Assembly (NCBI GenBank): GCA_000727475.1
Contig: KL647320.1
Span: 310,001 to 374,000 of the forward strand
DNA from: Sarcocystis neurona
Taxonomy: Eukaryota; Apicomplexa; Conoidasida; Eucoccidiorida; Sarcocystidae
Direction: 5' to 3'
Length of the DNA: 64,000 bases
The position numbers were made by a program, and so were the translations under genes. The notes under the pieces are model-generated. The model did not search any database and was not told the origin of the DNA. It saw only the letters and a program-made list of their open reading frames with translations. Of this stretch, positions 23,987 through 35,600 are shown piece after piece; positions within the stretch are counted from its first letter, which is position 1, and every line of letters begins with the position of its first letter.

Positions 23987-24325
23987 GTGGGTCGCTACCG
24001 TTCAACTGTGGTAACGTCTGTGCTCCTGAACGTTGGTCTGCTTCTGCTGGGTATGTTTTCCACTTGCGGTATTCTGCTCAGTAACCGATCGATTCCAGCA
24101 GCCAAAGCGTCAACACGCGACGGCGTCCACCAGCGTGTTCCTTCGTGCTGTTATCCGCAGCGGAGGAGTTTTTACGACGACCCCTTGCGAGAAGCCCTAC
24201 TGATTGAGCTGTCTCACTCGAGCCGCACCACGACGTCGGATCTCCACCACTGTGGCGCTTCCTGCTGGTGGTCTCAAGCTAGCTACATCACTGATTTTTA
24301 TGCGAGGCAAGCAACGGCACTTTGA
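23987..24325 (+). CDS. Candidate exon with membrane or signal segment (duplicated ORF, intact copy)
   Basis: Unrecognised. The frame GRYRSTVVTSVLLNVGLLLLG, then MFSTCGILLSNRS, and on to YPQRRSFYDDPLREALLIELS stays open for about 112 codons to a stop at 24325. The hydrophobic block of roughly 17 residues following Arg-Tyr-Arg is typical of a signal anchor or single membrane helix. No ATG precedes it in frame (the reading opens with GTG), so a 5' exon is needed. The homologous DNA in unit 1 (12236-12749) is frame-broken. Conservation of the hydrophobic block between units is the main argument that it is or was coding. Confidence 0.35.
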   Translation: MGRYRSTVVTSVLLNVGLLLLGMFSTCGILLSNRSIPAAKASTRDGVHQRVPSCCYPQRRSFYDDPLREALLIELSHSSRTTTSDLHHCGASCWWSQASYITDFYARQATAL

Positions 24326-25201
24326 CTCGTATGCCGTGTGGCACGTATTCACAGCTTACACGAAAGTACGACCTATTAAACTCCTAAATGCCGTATACGC
24401 TATGTGCTAATACACATGTTCACACACATTTACGCACCTACGTGTTTTCGAGTTCCTGTGCACAGAGTTTCATCCCTACGTAATACAATGAGAAACGCGT
24501 GTGTGCATACATATATATATATATATGTATGGACACATGATACACTTAGAGAAACTGATTAGTTAGATATGCGTGCGCGCATATATATATATATATATGT
24601 ATATATACACATAAATGTAGAGAGAGAGATATGGATCGAGTGATACAGTTAGAGAAACTTACGACTGGCGTCCCCCCCTTCGTACACGGGCTGATTGCTC
24701 TGGCCTCTGCACGTAGAAAGCCGGTGTCATCTGCCACGCAGGCGCAGCGTCGCAGGGCGACGAGCGGTGTAGTACACAGAACATTCCTCTTCACGACCTA
24801 CAGCACTCTACCTTCGCTGTACGTATCCAAAGGTGGGCAGGAGGAAGAATTATTGTGAGCTGGTGTACACACACGTATTTATGGACACCATGCACGACGG
24901 TAGTGTATTTTCGTGATCCCCGCAGCAGCCACATGTACACAGTAGTAGATGCCTCTCTTTCTTCCACATTGAGGCGAAGGCAACCACAACACAGGAACCC
25001 GGGCGGCTCCTTCCCAGCCACATCAGCAGTCTGAGAAAATTTCCATCGTCCAGTTCTGCGAGGTGTGAAAAAAGTGGGCAAGTTGAACTTGCTACCGACT
25101 TCGAACAAGCAGCAGAACGATGACGACGGTTCGCGGTCACGCGCTAACAACCCACGGAGCAACACAGCAGCGTCACTTAGCTTCCTCGGGCCTCTAATTG
25201 A

Positions 25202-25590
25202 CTACAACTCCTGCTCCAGAATCCGGACCAAGGTGTTTGCAGAGCAGCTGCAGTCCTGTGCATCTCGAGCAGCAGGACGCATCTCCTGAAGCGGCACTGG
25301 CCGCCCGTTCAGGCGTAGCAGCGAAAAAGGTGTAGCATCCACAGCCAACGGCGAAAGTAGCACCAGCATACTGTCTTCGCTGGAATCGTTCGTTTCATCC
25401 GAGTTAGTGCTGCCGTACCGTTATTTGTACAGCAGACGTTTCTCAAAAGCGTGACCTTGTTGTAATTTTCCTGTGTCACATGCCGCAGCAGCTCGCCCTG
25501 CACCTGCAACAGGACGAAACTGTTTTCGTCAACGGAAAAGCTTCGGTTCGCCCGTCTACCGACGCGCTCGCTTCGCTGCGCCTTCCGCAC
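25202..25590 (-). CDS. Small minus-strand gene, last two exons
   Basis: Unrecognised. The exon from about 25590 to 25372 reads a protein-like segment (SFSVDENSFVLLQVQGELL, then HVTQENYNKVTLLRNVCC) and ends at donor AGACA/GTATGC. The next exon begins at 25285 after a pyrimidine-rich GCTTCAG acceptor and encodes EMRPAARDAQDCSCSANTLV, then RILEQEL and a TAG at 25204-25202. Both borders are in phase 0 and the intron is 86 bases. The 5' end is unresolved: no ATG lies in this frame, while an ATG in another frame (about 25594) opens a short Ser/Cys-rich peptide. A plus-strand ORF over 25065-25289 overlaps the last exon and is less likely. The gene is divergent from the plus-strand gene that starts near 26.07 kb. 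Confidence 0.4.
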
Positions 25591-26072
25591 ATCCCGCGTG
25601 ACACACGGGCCGCTTTATCTACATACGGCGGAAAAAACGTGTCTACCTACTCTGCGTTTGTTTGAGCTTCGCTACAAGTGTGTTTCGGCTCTGTAATACC
25701 GACGCCTTATCACTTCATAGGAGCCGCCGGTAATTCGCGGTGCTACTTCTGTCTATTACCGTGTACAAGTATTGCTACGATTTCTCAGTAGAGCATCCAT
25801 ATTATTCGACTGAACGACCACACGCAGGAGTACTGTGTCTGTTGACGCCGCGTTGTTGCTTCGGGCAAAAGGTTACCACGGGGAAGGCCGCGTTTAGGTC
25901 GAACTTCTTCATGTGAATCGGAGTACGAGCAAAGCAGCGGCTCTCTTGAATGCGAGTAGCAATAACCGTAACAGCCATCGTCGTGCGCCGCGCGCGCTTC
26001 TTCGGCTTTTCTCTCTCATTATACGTACGCCTCTTATTCGAGCGCCTTCGAACATTCCCACCACCGCAGTGA

Positions 26073-29000
26073 CACCGAGTGCAACGACTTTGTCGTCCTG
26101 CAGCACCAGCTCGTCAGAACGCGCTGGTCTGGAGCAAACGACGCACTCCTCCGCGAAAATGCAAGGTTATCTTCTTCTTGTGCACTTTGACGGTCACGGT
26201 GCTGCAATTGCAGCTTCGCGTACGACTCTGGAATAACTCCGTTTGCGAATCTCTTGTCTCATCGGTAGATTCACTTCACACTGTCTGCCACGCGCGTCTT
26301 ACGCGAGGACGAGCACCGCAGGTAAATATACACATACACACATGTATATGTATATATATAGCTGTACTGTACGCGCCAGTGTCACTCGTGATCAAGGGGC
26401 CGCAGGCATATATATACGTAAATACATTCGTACATCTACACACACGTGGATCCATATGCGTGTGTGTAGCTATACTGTACGTGCCAATGTCAATCGTGGT
26501 CAAAGGATCGCATGTTACAAGGCGCTGATGTTGCGGAAGGCGGGTTCGATTGCGCGGAGGCTGCTCCGTCGCTTCGTTGCAAAAGCAACGATCAAAAGAG
26601 AGAAGATAATCTGCGAGGGCGGCAGCGGACACCAGGCGCAGACGGAAGGCAACACACCACCAAACGAAAGCGAGATTTTCGCCTTTTCACTCACACACAA
26701 CCGCACGGACGGCACAACAGGGAAAATGCGCGCAGGGGGAGGAAACGAAGTGCGGGATGGCAACCGCGCCGCCGGGTCCACAAAAAAAGTACGGGAAGCG
26801 CGGGGAAAGGAAGAATTTCAGAGAAAGCGGGAAAGAGATGCGTCGCTCGCACACAAACAGCTGGAACTCTGGCTGAGGGCGAAAGTATCTTCGCAAAACC
26901 AAGAAGCAACTGTGCAGGTAACATCAACGCAGTCTACTGCTCGTGTGCAGAGCCATGTGTGTGAGTGTGCACGTCCCTTATTTCAGGTCCACGTGTGTGT
27001 GTGTATGCGTAGGACGAATACGTCTACACTAAGAACGACGGAGAGAAACGTCGAAAAGACTCTACAATCATACGCGGCAACAGTCAACTCCAGCTGTTCG
27101 ACTTCCCTCGCAACATCTGCATATATGTGTATTACGCGGTCGACACACACACAGTACGCGCGTTGAATTCCACGCGGCGCTGAAAAAAGGAGAGAGAGCG
27201 GAAAAAGTTGAAAGATCACAGAAACAAGAAAACAACCAATGACACCGAAACGGCGCCACACCAGAGAAGGGCCAACGCAACGCTCGAACCGTCGGCTTCA
27301 AAAAGAGGAAACCTACTAAATTTCCACCACTTTCTGGTGCACACAGTACACACATATGCACGTGTAAAGCTTCCTACACACACACACACACACGTCCACA
27401 TATACGAAGTGTGGCACGTGCCACCCAGACATATGTGTGTATATATCTGGCGCGTGTCTACCCCTCACACGTCTACGCGTAGTAGACGCATATTTTCAGG
27501 TATGTAGAGAGCTCCACCTACCTGTACGCACAGCGCCCATGCAAAGCGACGCCGTGGTCGTTCCTACCACCTTTCTCTCTACCTCGACAGCAATCGTTAC
27601 CCGGAAAACGTCTAAACTTGCAAACATCGATGTGCACACACACACAAGCTCGTCATATTCTGGGCGGAGACGCCCACCAGCACACACGTCGTTCTCTCTG
27701 CCTGCATACATGTATGGTGCAATACGTGCACCTACGCACGCAGCAGAAATCGCTCTGTCACAAACTCACGTTTCCTCTCTTCCTCTCCATATAGGGATGT
27801 GTAAATATGTGTGTGTCCCACGCAGACACCTGCTGCGGACTGCTGTGTCACACTTCCCTTCTCCCTATATAACTACGCGCAGACATGTATGTGTCGCATG
27901 CACGTACGTGGCCCCGATCGCCCGGTCGCCTTCTTTTCCTTTCTCGCTCTCCCTCCATGTACGTACATGTATGGCCTGAATCACCCTGTCACACTCATTT
28001 TTTGTCTTTTTATCTCTACATAAAAATATATTATAGGCACGTGTGCGTGTCACATCTATATACGTGATATGGAATGCTCTGGCACACTGTCTTGCTCTCT
28101 ACATCCGTATAGAGAAACGTGTAGGTCACACGTACGTGTGTGGCACCAACCGATTCGCTGCCCTCTCCTATTTTCATTTCTCTTCCTTTGCTGTCGGTAT
28201 GTATATATATCTTTCTCGACGTATATACACGTAAATGAAATGCACGTATGTGGCACAAATCGATCTGGCACTCTCTTTCTGTCTCTCTGTCTATACGTAC
28301 GGATCTATCTATCCATTCATATATATATATATATATATATGTGTTCACATATATGTATGTGCACCATATATATATACAGGTGGGAAGCCGGGCATCTGTG
28401 TCGACGTACCTTCAGGAGGAGCAGGCAGAGCCAGATGATGCATGCGTGGACAATCGTAAAAGGAGATCCCCAAGTTATTCTGCAATAGACAACCCCACGT
28501 ACACGGAAACTATCGTCACTACCACCAGTATAAATATACGTACACACACACCTACTGCCGTTAAAACCCGCAAATCCATACATATATATATGTGCGTATA
28601 TGTATACAGGCACGCATGTATATATATCCACGAAAGACAGAAGCGGGGCACTGCGTTGACCCGGGCAAAGAGCCCCACATATTCACACGCACACACAGAG
28701 ACAGATACATCTCCACATCTGTCCGCCACATATATAAACACGTAAGAATGCAAGCATTTGATATCTCCTGTGAACACAAACATCGACCAAATGAAGAAGC
28801 ACAGATGTGCAAATCGAAGCCCCTCCCCCCATCTGGGAAGAGAAAAGTAGACGCCGAAGGTCCAATAGACACGTCTCGTGTCTCCGTGCGGCTATCAACA
28901 CGCGCATGCACACACGAGGAGCTGCCCCCTTCTCTCTCTCTCTCTCGATATATCCCATACACGCCACCCAACAGCAGGATGCATATATGGAGGTACGTGT

Positions 29001-32000
29001 ATACATATTTGTGTGAGGATATGGACCCACCTCAATATATACACATACCTGTGTATATGAGTACATGTGAACACATATGTATAGACACATATATGTGTAT
29101 ATACGTGAGTACACATGCGCATCTAGATACAGATATATATATGCGAGTGAGTTCATGTACACACTCAGATACATACACATATATGAACATACATATATAT
29201 ATACGTGCGGACATGTATACATCTCTATAGATACACGTAAGGTATATATACATGTGAGTGCGTGGACACATAGATACACACATATGTATACACGTGAGTA
29301 CACCTACACATCAAGATATACACAGACACATGTACAAAGATACAAATATATACATATATGTAAAGATATATACACGTGAGTGCATGTAAACATCTCTCTA
29401 CACACACATATATATATGCGTGAACACATGTCCACGTCTAGATATGTACATATGTATATATGAGTAGACGTACGTAGTAGCGCAGACTCAGAAGAGTCCT
29501 GCGGACGCAGCGGCACGGCTATCGTGGACATATCTCACACCGATGCAGCAGAAGCGGAGACGCGTTTCAGTCGTACAAAGACATACATACCTACACGTTT
29601 AGGTAGACGTGTCCCATCGAGAGGAACCGTTTCGTCAGCAAAGAACCGCAGGACGAGCAGCAAAGAATCAAAAGCGAAGCATTTCATAAAAAACGCACGC
29701 ATACATCCACACGCATTCTCTGCCGACAAAGACAATGCGAACGAATGTCTCCATGCACACGCACGTACCTGAATACATACATATGCACATACATATATAG
29801 GCGTACACATATACGCGTATATACACGGGTACCCATATATGTGTACATGTGTGAACGTAGGTGCGCGTACATATGCACACACACATACATGTATGACACA
29901 GTCGTCTTTCGTGTATATATACACACACACATGTATACACATATATACACACGCGCGTGCACACATATATATATGTGCGTATACGTGTGTATGTATATAT
30001 GCGTGTACGTACAGGTATATACAGACGCGCACGAATATATGAGAGTCGTGTTCGAGTAGATGGAGAGTAGAAACGACAGTGTTGGGAGAGGGCCTTTCTG
30101 TTTTGAGGTGGTCAGCAGGGGTTCGCTGGGGAACGCATCAAGAACGCATGCGTGAGGGAGGGTGTCTGCATGCGCCCATATATAAACACAACACGTGCAG
30201 CCTGCTGAGGAGAACCTTCGCTGCTCTATATTCATCGCAGACGAAGCGCACGTCGCTGCTTCTGTCGGCGTCTCCCTCCGTCTCTCTTTTGCAGGTCCGT
30301 CGAAGCGAGACGGAGACATATAGGGAGACGGGGACGGATAGGAGACGGGGCCGGACAAGGAGATGGAGACGGATAGGAGAGGGAGACGGACAGGAGACGG
30401 GGACGGACAAGGAGATGGAGACACGGAGACACGTCGACGGGGAGATGGGGAGAGACACGGACAGGCTCATAGGCAAACATTTCACATCTAGGCCTATAAT
30501 AAGCTGCACGTACAAGAGGGAAGCACCCCACACGGAGATCTTCATCCGGAAATTTATATTCACACACATATGTGTAGTCTACATGGCTGTTTATCCTACG
30601 GACGCGTGGCCCGCCTACTTACGCCAGAAAGTAAGCCCCTTCCTCTCTCTCTCTCTATATACATATACACATATAAATATACATATGTATTCTCTCTGTA
30701 AATAAATATATATATACTCTGTATATATATACTCTCTACAAATGTATATATATGTGTATACGCGGAAAAAGTGGAAGACATATGTTGGTGATGAACGAGG
30801 ACTGCCCTTCGCAGTCCAAAAAGCTGCCCGTAGACTCGGGCTCCTCTGCAGCAGGCTGGTGACCCCCTCGCAGATCACTTGCGAGGGAGACGGAGACGGG
30901 GAGACGGAGACGGGGAGACGGAGACACCCGCACAGAGGGAGGCGACAGCAAGTACGGGAAAAAAGAGCCGGCCACACGTCCACCACAGACACATCAGCAG
31001 CAACTCCTGTCGCGCTCTCCACAGAGAGACATATATGTGTCATATGTATACATCATATATATGTGTGTAGCCGGATCATTTTTCTGCGACCCATCGCTTC
31101 TCCGGTCACTGCAGCATTTACAGCAGAAAAGATGCCGCGCTCCTGGGACGAGCGAGTCCGTCAACAGCACAACGCATGCCACAAGGAGGGGTATTTGTGT
31201 GTGTCAGCCCCCCTTTCTCGTACTCATATACATCTCTCTATGCGGCCCCATGGATGAGACATGTGTGTATGAATGTGCACACGTATCCGTATATATGTGC
31301 ACATATATATATGTGGACGAGCACCTGTATACGCATGTGCATCACCGTAGGCATCCATATATATATCTTATTTGCATGGGTATACAGCCGCACGTCTATA
31401 CGTATGTACACCAGCTTAGGCATCCACCCACATATATATATATTTATGTGTGTGTGTGTGTATGTTGACGAAGGTATATACGCATGTACAACAGGGCGGA
31501 AAGAGAGAAGCGTACACTTCAATGAGATGGCTTCGATGACTGTACTAACTAGTATACAAAAGTGAGAACCTACCTGCTTTTTTATACATATAGTCTTCTC
31601 CTACGTGTACGTACATACATATATCCACATATACACACACATATATATATACGTATATAGTGTTTTGTTTATATATAGCGTTTCCTTCATACATATAATC
31701 TTCTTCTACGTGTACACACATATATATATATGTAGGGTCTGGTTTATATGAAGCGTTTGCTTGATAGGTCCGGTCACCTTCTTTCAGGTGTACATACACA
31801 GAGATGTATACATCCCGACAGCTCGAAGGAGAGGACGATCGATCGAAGGATTGGCGAGCAGCAAAAGTGACTCATCTCTGCGTGTCTACGAGTCATTTTA
31901 CGAAGTCTCGTCAAAATTGAAAATGGGGCCTGGAGACACAAATACTCGTCTCGAACATCTTCCGCAGATTCAACCATTCACAAGTCTCTCTCCCCCAAAA

Positions 32001-32015
32001 TTCATATACACGTAG
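26073..32015 (+). CDS. Multi-exon gene of unknown function with microsatellite introns
   Basis: Unrecognised. Exons chain by phase: first exon to 26321 (hydrophobic KVIFFLCTLTVTVLQLQL, donor CAG/GTAAAT); 26522-26917 (highly charged, ends EATVQ, donor CAG/GTAACA); 26987-27153; 27222-27345; from 27500 to about 27711; 28380-28527 (acidic/Ser); 28641-28992 (donor GAG/GTACGT); 29478 to about 29764; then 30116-30151, 30201-30294, 30578-30630 (YMAVYPTDAWPAYLRQK, donor GTAAGC), 30772-30951, 31071-31190 and a last exon 31788-32015 (after TTCTTTCAG, ending SLSPPKFIYT and TAG). The total is roughly 800-900 residues. Junctions out of the 27500 exon and out of the 29478 exon are unresolved, and the 30.1-30.9 kb exons allow a second phase-compatible reading. 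The start codon is not located. The early hydrophobic stretch could be a signal or membrane segment. No domain is recognised; the exons are low-complexity Ser/Thr/Arg/Lys-rich. Confidence 0.5.
27745..28320. repeat. Degenerate tandem repeats, period roughly 90-120 bp
   Basis: A motif of the form CACGTAyGTGGCACnAAyCGAT followed by a pyrimidine-rich block (CTCTCTTTCTnTCTC) and a TATA/ACGT microsatellite recurs about five times (for example near 27900, 28130 and 28245). It lies in an intron of the plus-strand gene. The architecture, a short unique box plus CT-rich block plus TA microsatellite, resembles the better-kept array at 32041-32420. Confidence 0.55.
29030..30030. repeat. TA/CA/GTGAG microsatellite tracts
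   Basis: Degenerate ACATATATATAC and GTGAGTRCATG motifs fill 29030-29465 and 29770-30030, on either side of the exon at 29478. Open frames here give only Tyr/Ile/His/Thr/Cys-rich peptides and are not genes. Confidence 0.85.
30300..30475. repeat. GGAGACGGG-type minisatellite
   Basis: Irregular repeats of GGAGACGG/GGACGGA units cover about 30305-30470, with a shorter relative at 30885-30930. They lie in an intron and at the end of an exon of the plus-strand gene and would give Asp/Glu/Thr/Arg repeats if translated. Confidence 0.7.
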
Positions 32016-32040
32016 ATCCCCACAAATATATATGCATGCA

Positions 32041-32420
32041 TATATTGACCACTTCTGCCCGGAACTCTTCATTATCTCCCACACATATATATATATATAT
32101 CACCTCTTCGGTGCGGAACTCTTCACTTTCTCCCACACAAATATATATATATATATAACCTCTTCGGTGCGGAACGCTTCACTTTCTCCTATACATATAT
32201 ATATATATATATACAGATATATATCACCTCTTCGGTCCGGAACTCTTCACTTTCTCCCATATATATATATATATGTCACCTCTTCTGCCCGGAACTCTTC
32301 ACTTTCTCCCACACAAATATATATATGTGTATCACCTCTTCGGTGCGGAACTCTTCACTTTCTCCCATATGTATATACATCACCTCTTCTGCAGAGAACT
32401 CTCCATTTCCTCGCACATGT
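32041..32420. repeat. Seven-copy minisatellite between convergent genes
   Basis: Seven copies of a unit of about 50-65 bp start near 32047: a conserved core, ACCTCTTCGGTGCGGAACTC, then TTCACTTTCTCCCAYAC, followed by a TA microsatellite of variable length. The cores are well kept and length differences lie in the TA part. The array begins just after the stop of the plus-strand gene (32015) and reaches the 3' end of the TAPT1 gene. Confidence 0.9.
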
Positions 32421-32617
32421 GTATACACACACTGCAGCTCTTTCGCAGGCAGTTCTTATATGTCTCTGTTTTCTGTGTGATGTTGTGCCTCCAGGTGTGT
32501 ACGCCTGCGTGATATACACGTACACAAACGTATATATATATACGCACATATATCCCGCAGCGACGAGGAGGAGGAGAAGGCAAACGAAAGAGAAGAGCGG
32601 CCCACGAAGACGGAAGA
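32380..32617 (-). CDS. TAPT1-family gene: probable last exon
   Basis: A pyrimidine-rich 68-base intron ends in CTCCACCAG and the exon starts at 32617. In strict splice phase it reads [20 protein letters not shown] and continues to [20 protein letters not shown] and a TGA at 32382-32380. In the neighbouring frame the same DNA reads [20 protein letters not shown], which resembles the family's last membrane segment (IKVQGxLSYxCVxLFYFGL). The two readings differ by one base, so the frame here needs checking. Confidence 0.45.
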
Positions 32618-35600
32618 CTGGTGGAGCAGCAGCAGCAGGCACAGAGAGCCGGAGACGGAGAGACGGGAGAAGTGGCACTTCTTACGGGGGCAGGCAGGTG
32701 ACGATCAACGTGACGATGGGGAGCTCCATGAAGCCGATGCGTCTGTGAACAAAAACAGCAAGAGCCCAAAACAGAAGCAGAAACGGAGAAGTCGCCCCCC
32801 CGCCCCCGCCCAAACGTCGTCACCAACATCCACATACCCACGTACATACATACATATACCGGGGAACATACGCACACACACATATATATATGCCGGAGAA
32901 CATACACACACATATGTGCATACTTGGGTAGATAGAGGAGGTGCATCCGGCGTCAAAAATGGAGACGTGTGACCACGCAGCCCCACCGAGCGTAGAGAGA
33001 CGGGAGGAGGCCGAGGCAGCAGGAGATCGAGACAGCAGGAGGCCGAGGCAGCAGGAGGAGGCCGAGGCAGCAGGAGGAGGCCGAGGCAGCAGGAGGAGGC
33101 CGAGGCAGCAGGAGGAGGCCGAGGCAGCAGGAGGAGGCCGAGGCAGCAGGAGGAGGCCGAGGCAGCAGGAGGAGGCCGAGGCAGCAGGAGGAGGCCGAGG
33201 CAGGGGTACGGCGACACAGAGACACGGAGCCACGAGGAAGAGAATAGAGAGGAGAACACAAATAGATGGAGAACCTCTGCGTATGTGTAGAGAGGAGGAG
33301 ACACAGAGAGAAACGAAGGAGACAGGAAAGCAGGCAGCAGCAAATACGACGTGTGTGTGGATGTATGTGTGTGTGGATATCCACGTGGAGACGTACATAT
33401 ATGCGTAGGTACAGAGAGACAGCGGCACAGAGAGAGACAGTCGCAGAAGGACGCAGCAGCCGCAGCGGGAAGCATATACGCACGTGTGTGCATATATGTG
33501 CAGCACCTATACATATATATGTAGAGTGCAGTATAACAGGGGCGCGTCGCATGTCTTTGAGAGAAGGTAGGAGGAGACGGGAGGCGCGCGCGCAGGCTCA
33601 GCGACGCGCGCTCGCGCGAACTACTCGTCTCTGCGCGCAGGGAGTCACGCAGACGACGCAGCAGCAGCAGCAGCAGATGTCCCGGGGATAGACGAACAGC
33701 GTCAGATACGCGCGCGCATGCAGCGACGGCCGTGTACAGCTGTTCCACACGTACGAAATGTCTACGGGCAGACATAATACTACGACACACGAGACATACA
33801 CGGACGGGGACGAAAAACTGCGAGACGGAGATGGAGAGGACGCCTGAAGAGACGGAGACACACACAGGGAGGGCAAGGGAGACGAGACGAAAGCAGCAGA
33901 GAAGGGGAAGCCGAGAAGAAGGGAAGTCCACACATTTGCTGCTCTTCTACAGAGAGAGACACACAGATCGAGGAAGCCAGAAGAAAAAGGTCAGCCAGAG
34001 AACCCAAGACGAGCGTGTAGAGTAGATGTGACACTTCTTGCTGAGAAGAAACGAAGAAGCAGCGAAGAAGGAGAAGATACCGCGTATACCTGGCAGGTAT
34101 ATGAGAGAAGGCATACATGCCGCGACAAGGAATTTCGTAGTGCAGCTCTCCCGTCACAGGCCGTGCGGCCTGCGGCACGCGCGACAGCAGAACGTCTGCC
34201 AGCAGCACCTGCAGCAGACACACCACCAGCACCAGCAGCAAACCTCCAATCAAACCATCGGCAGCAGCGACCAGAGCCAAACAAGCAGCAGCCAAAGGAG
34301 CAGCAGCAGCAGCAGCAGCCAAAGAAGCAGCAGCAGCAGCAGCTAAAGAAGCAGCAGCAGGAGCCAAAGAAGCAGCAGCAGGAGCCAAAGAAGCAGCAGC
34401 AGGAGCCAAAGAAGCAGCAGCAGGAGCCAAAGAAGCAGCAGCTGCAGCTAAAGAAGCAGCAGCACAAACGCGTCGGCGTGTGCACACCGTTACGAACACA
34501 CGTACACATTTATATAATATACAGGCACATATAAGTATATACACAGAGAAGAGCATATACAGGTATATATGTATGTGTACATATATATTCTTAGAGAGGA
34601 AGATATACAGATATATACATGTATACGCTGAGAAAGGAAGAGACAGAGATCGACCTACACACACGCACATATATACATATATAGGAAGACATGCAGATAT
34701 GCATATATATGTATACTGTCTGAGAGAGGGATAAATACATGAAGATCTCCATATATGTAGATGGTTGGATCCTCTGAAGATGGACAGTGGCGCTGTGGTC
34801 GGCCCACTGCAGAAGACGCGCGCCCAATATTCAGCCGCGTCACGCCGAGCGACACCCGTCGCCCCTGCTGCTGCTGCCCTTCCCGCCCCCCCCCCCCCCG
34901 TCTCCGCGACGAGGAGAAATGTGGACGGCGACTTCCCGAGTCGGAAGTGCGTACCTTCCTGGCCTTCGCTTCTTCAACTGCCCTCTGCCCCCCCCCCCCT
35001 GCCCTCCCTCTGCGTTTCGCTTGGAGAAGCCACGGCGGTTTGTCGACGGCAGCGTCGTGACCCGCCCACCCGTGGCAGCAGACGTCTGCCTCGCCGCCGC
35101 GCGTATTTGCGTCGCGACCGACTCGCACAGAGCGACCCACCAAATCAACGGCCGTCTCGACTCCCAACCGCATGCATGCACTACACTCACCCACACATGC
35201 ATAGACGTCTGTGTCCGCAATATATCTATCTCGCCCGCCACGTATATATATATGTGTGTCTGTACATGCATATGTGTGTATATATGTACGTACTGGTGTA
35301 CGTTTCTTTTGTGGTGGTCGATCGATAGATGAAGGGACGAAGGGTCCACGTGCAAATGCTGGACGCAATGACAGAGAAACAGTGTTACGCATATACATAT
35401 ATATATGAGAAGAAGTGCTATGCATATACCTATACACATATATGTACACACACATACATATGTGAGGAGAAAGTACGGCGGTAGTACATCGACACACGGA
35501 GATGACTTCTACTGCGGAAGGGTACCTGTCGCGCGCGCAGATGAGTCGACTTGCTGCATGCAGCTGCATACATATACATATATACAGATATGTATGCGCG

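Larger units (their letters stand above)
17820..24855. repeat. Segmental tandem duplication, unit 2
   Basis: This is the second copy of the segment described at 3893-17819, directly adjacent and in the same orientation. It lacks the two extra segments of unit 1, so it is about half the length. It contains the gene at 21145, the ORF at 23987 and an assembly gap inside its TA microsatellite. A plus-strand stretch at 20557-20827 ends at a strong donor (CTGC/GTAAGT) and could be an upstream exon of the 21145 gene. Elsewhere (19000-19800, 20100-20550, 21931-23980) no gene is supportable. Confidence 0.85.

Noticed and set aside
25065..25289. Plus-strand ORF (75 codons) with protein-like composition
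   Set aside because: It starts at GTG without a splice site I can support and overlaps the better-supported minus-strand exon 25285-25202.
33050..33204. Regular repeat array considered as CRISPR
   Set aside because: The repeats are directly adjacent with no unique spacers, and the genome is eukaryotic.
32705..33931. Minus-strand ORF of 408 codons
   Set aside because: It is created largely by the 18-bp minisatellite and crosses the well-supported exon 32742-32686 in a different frame.
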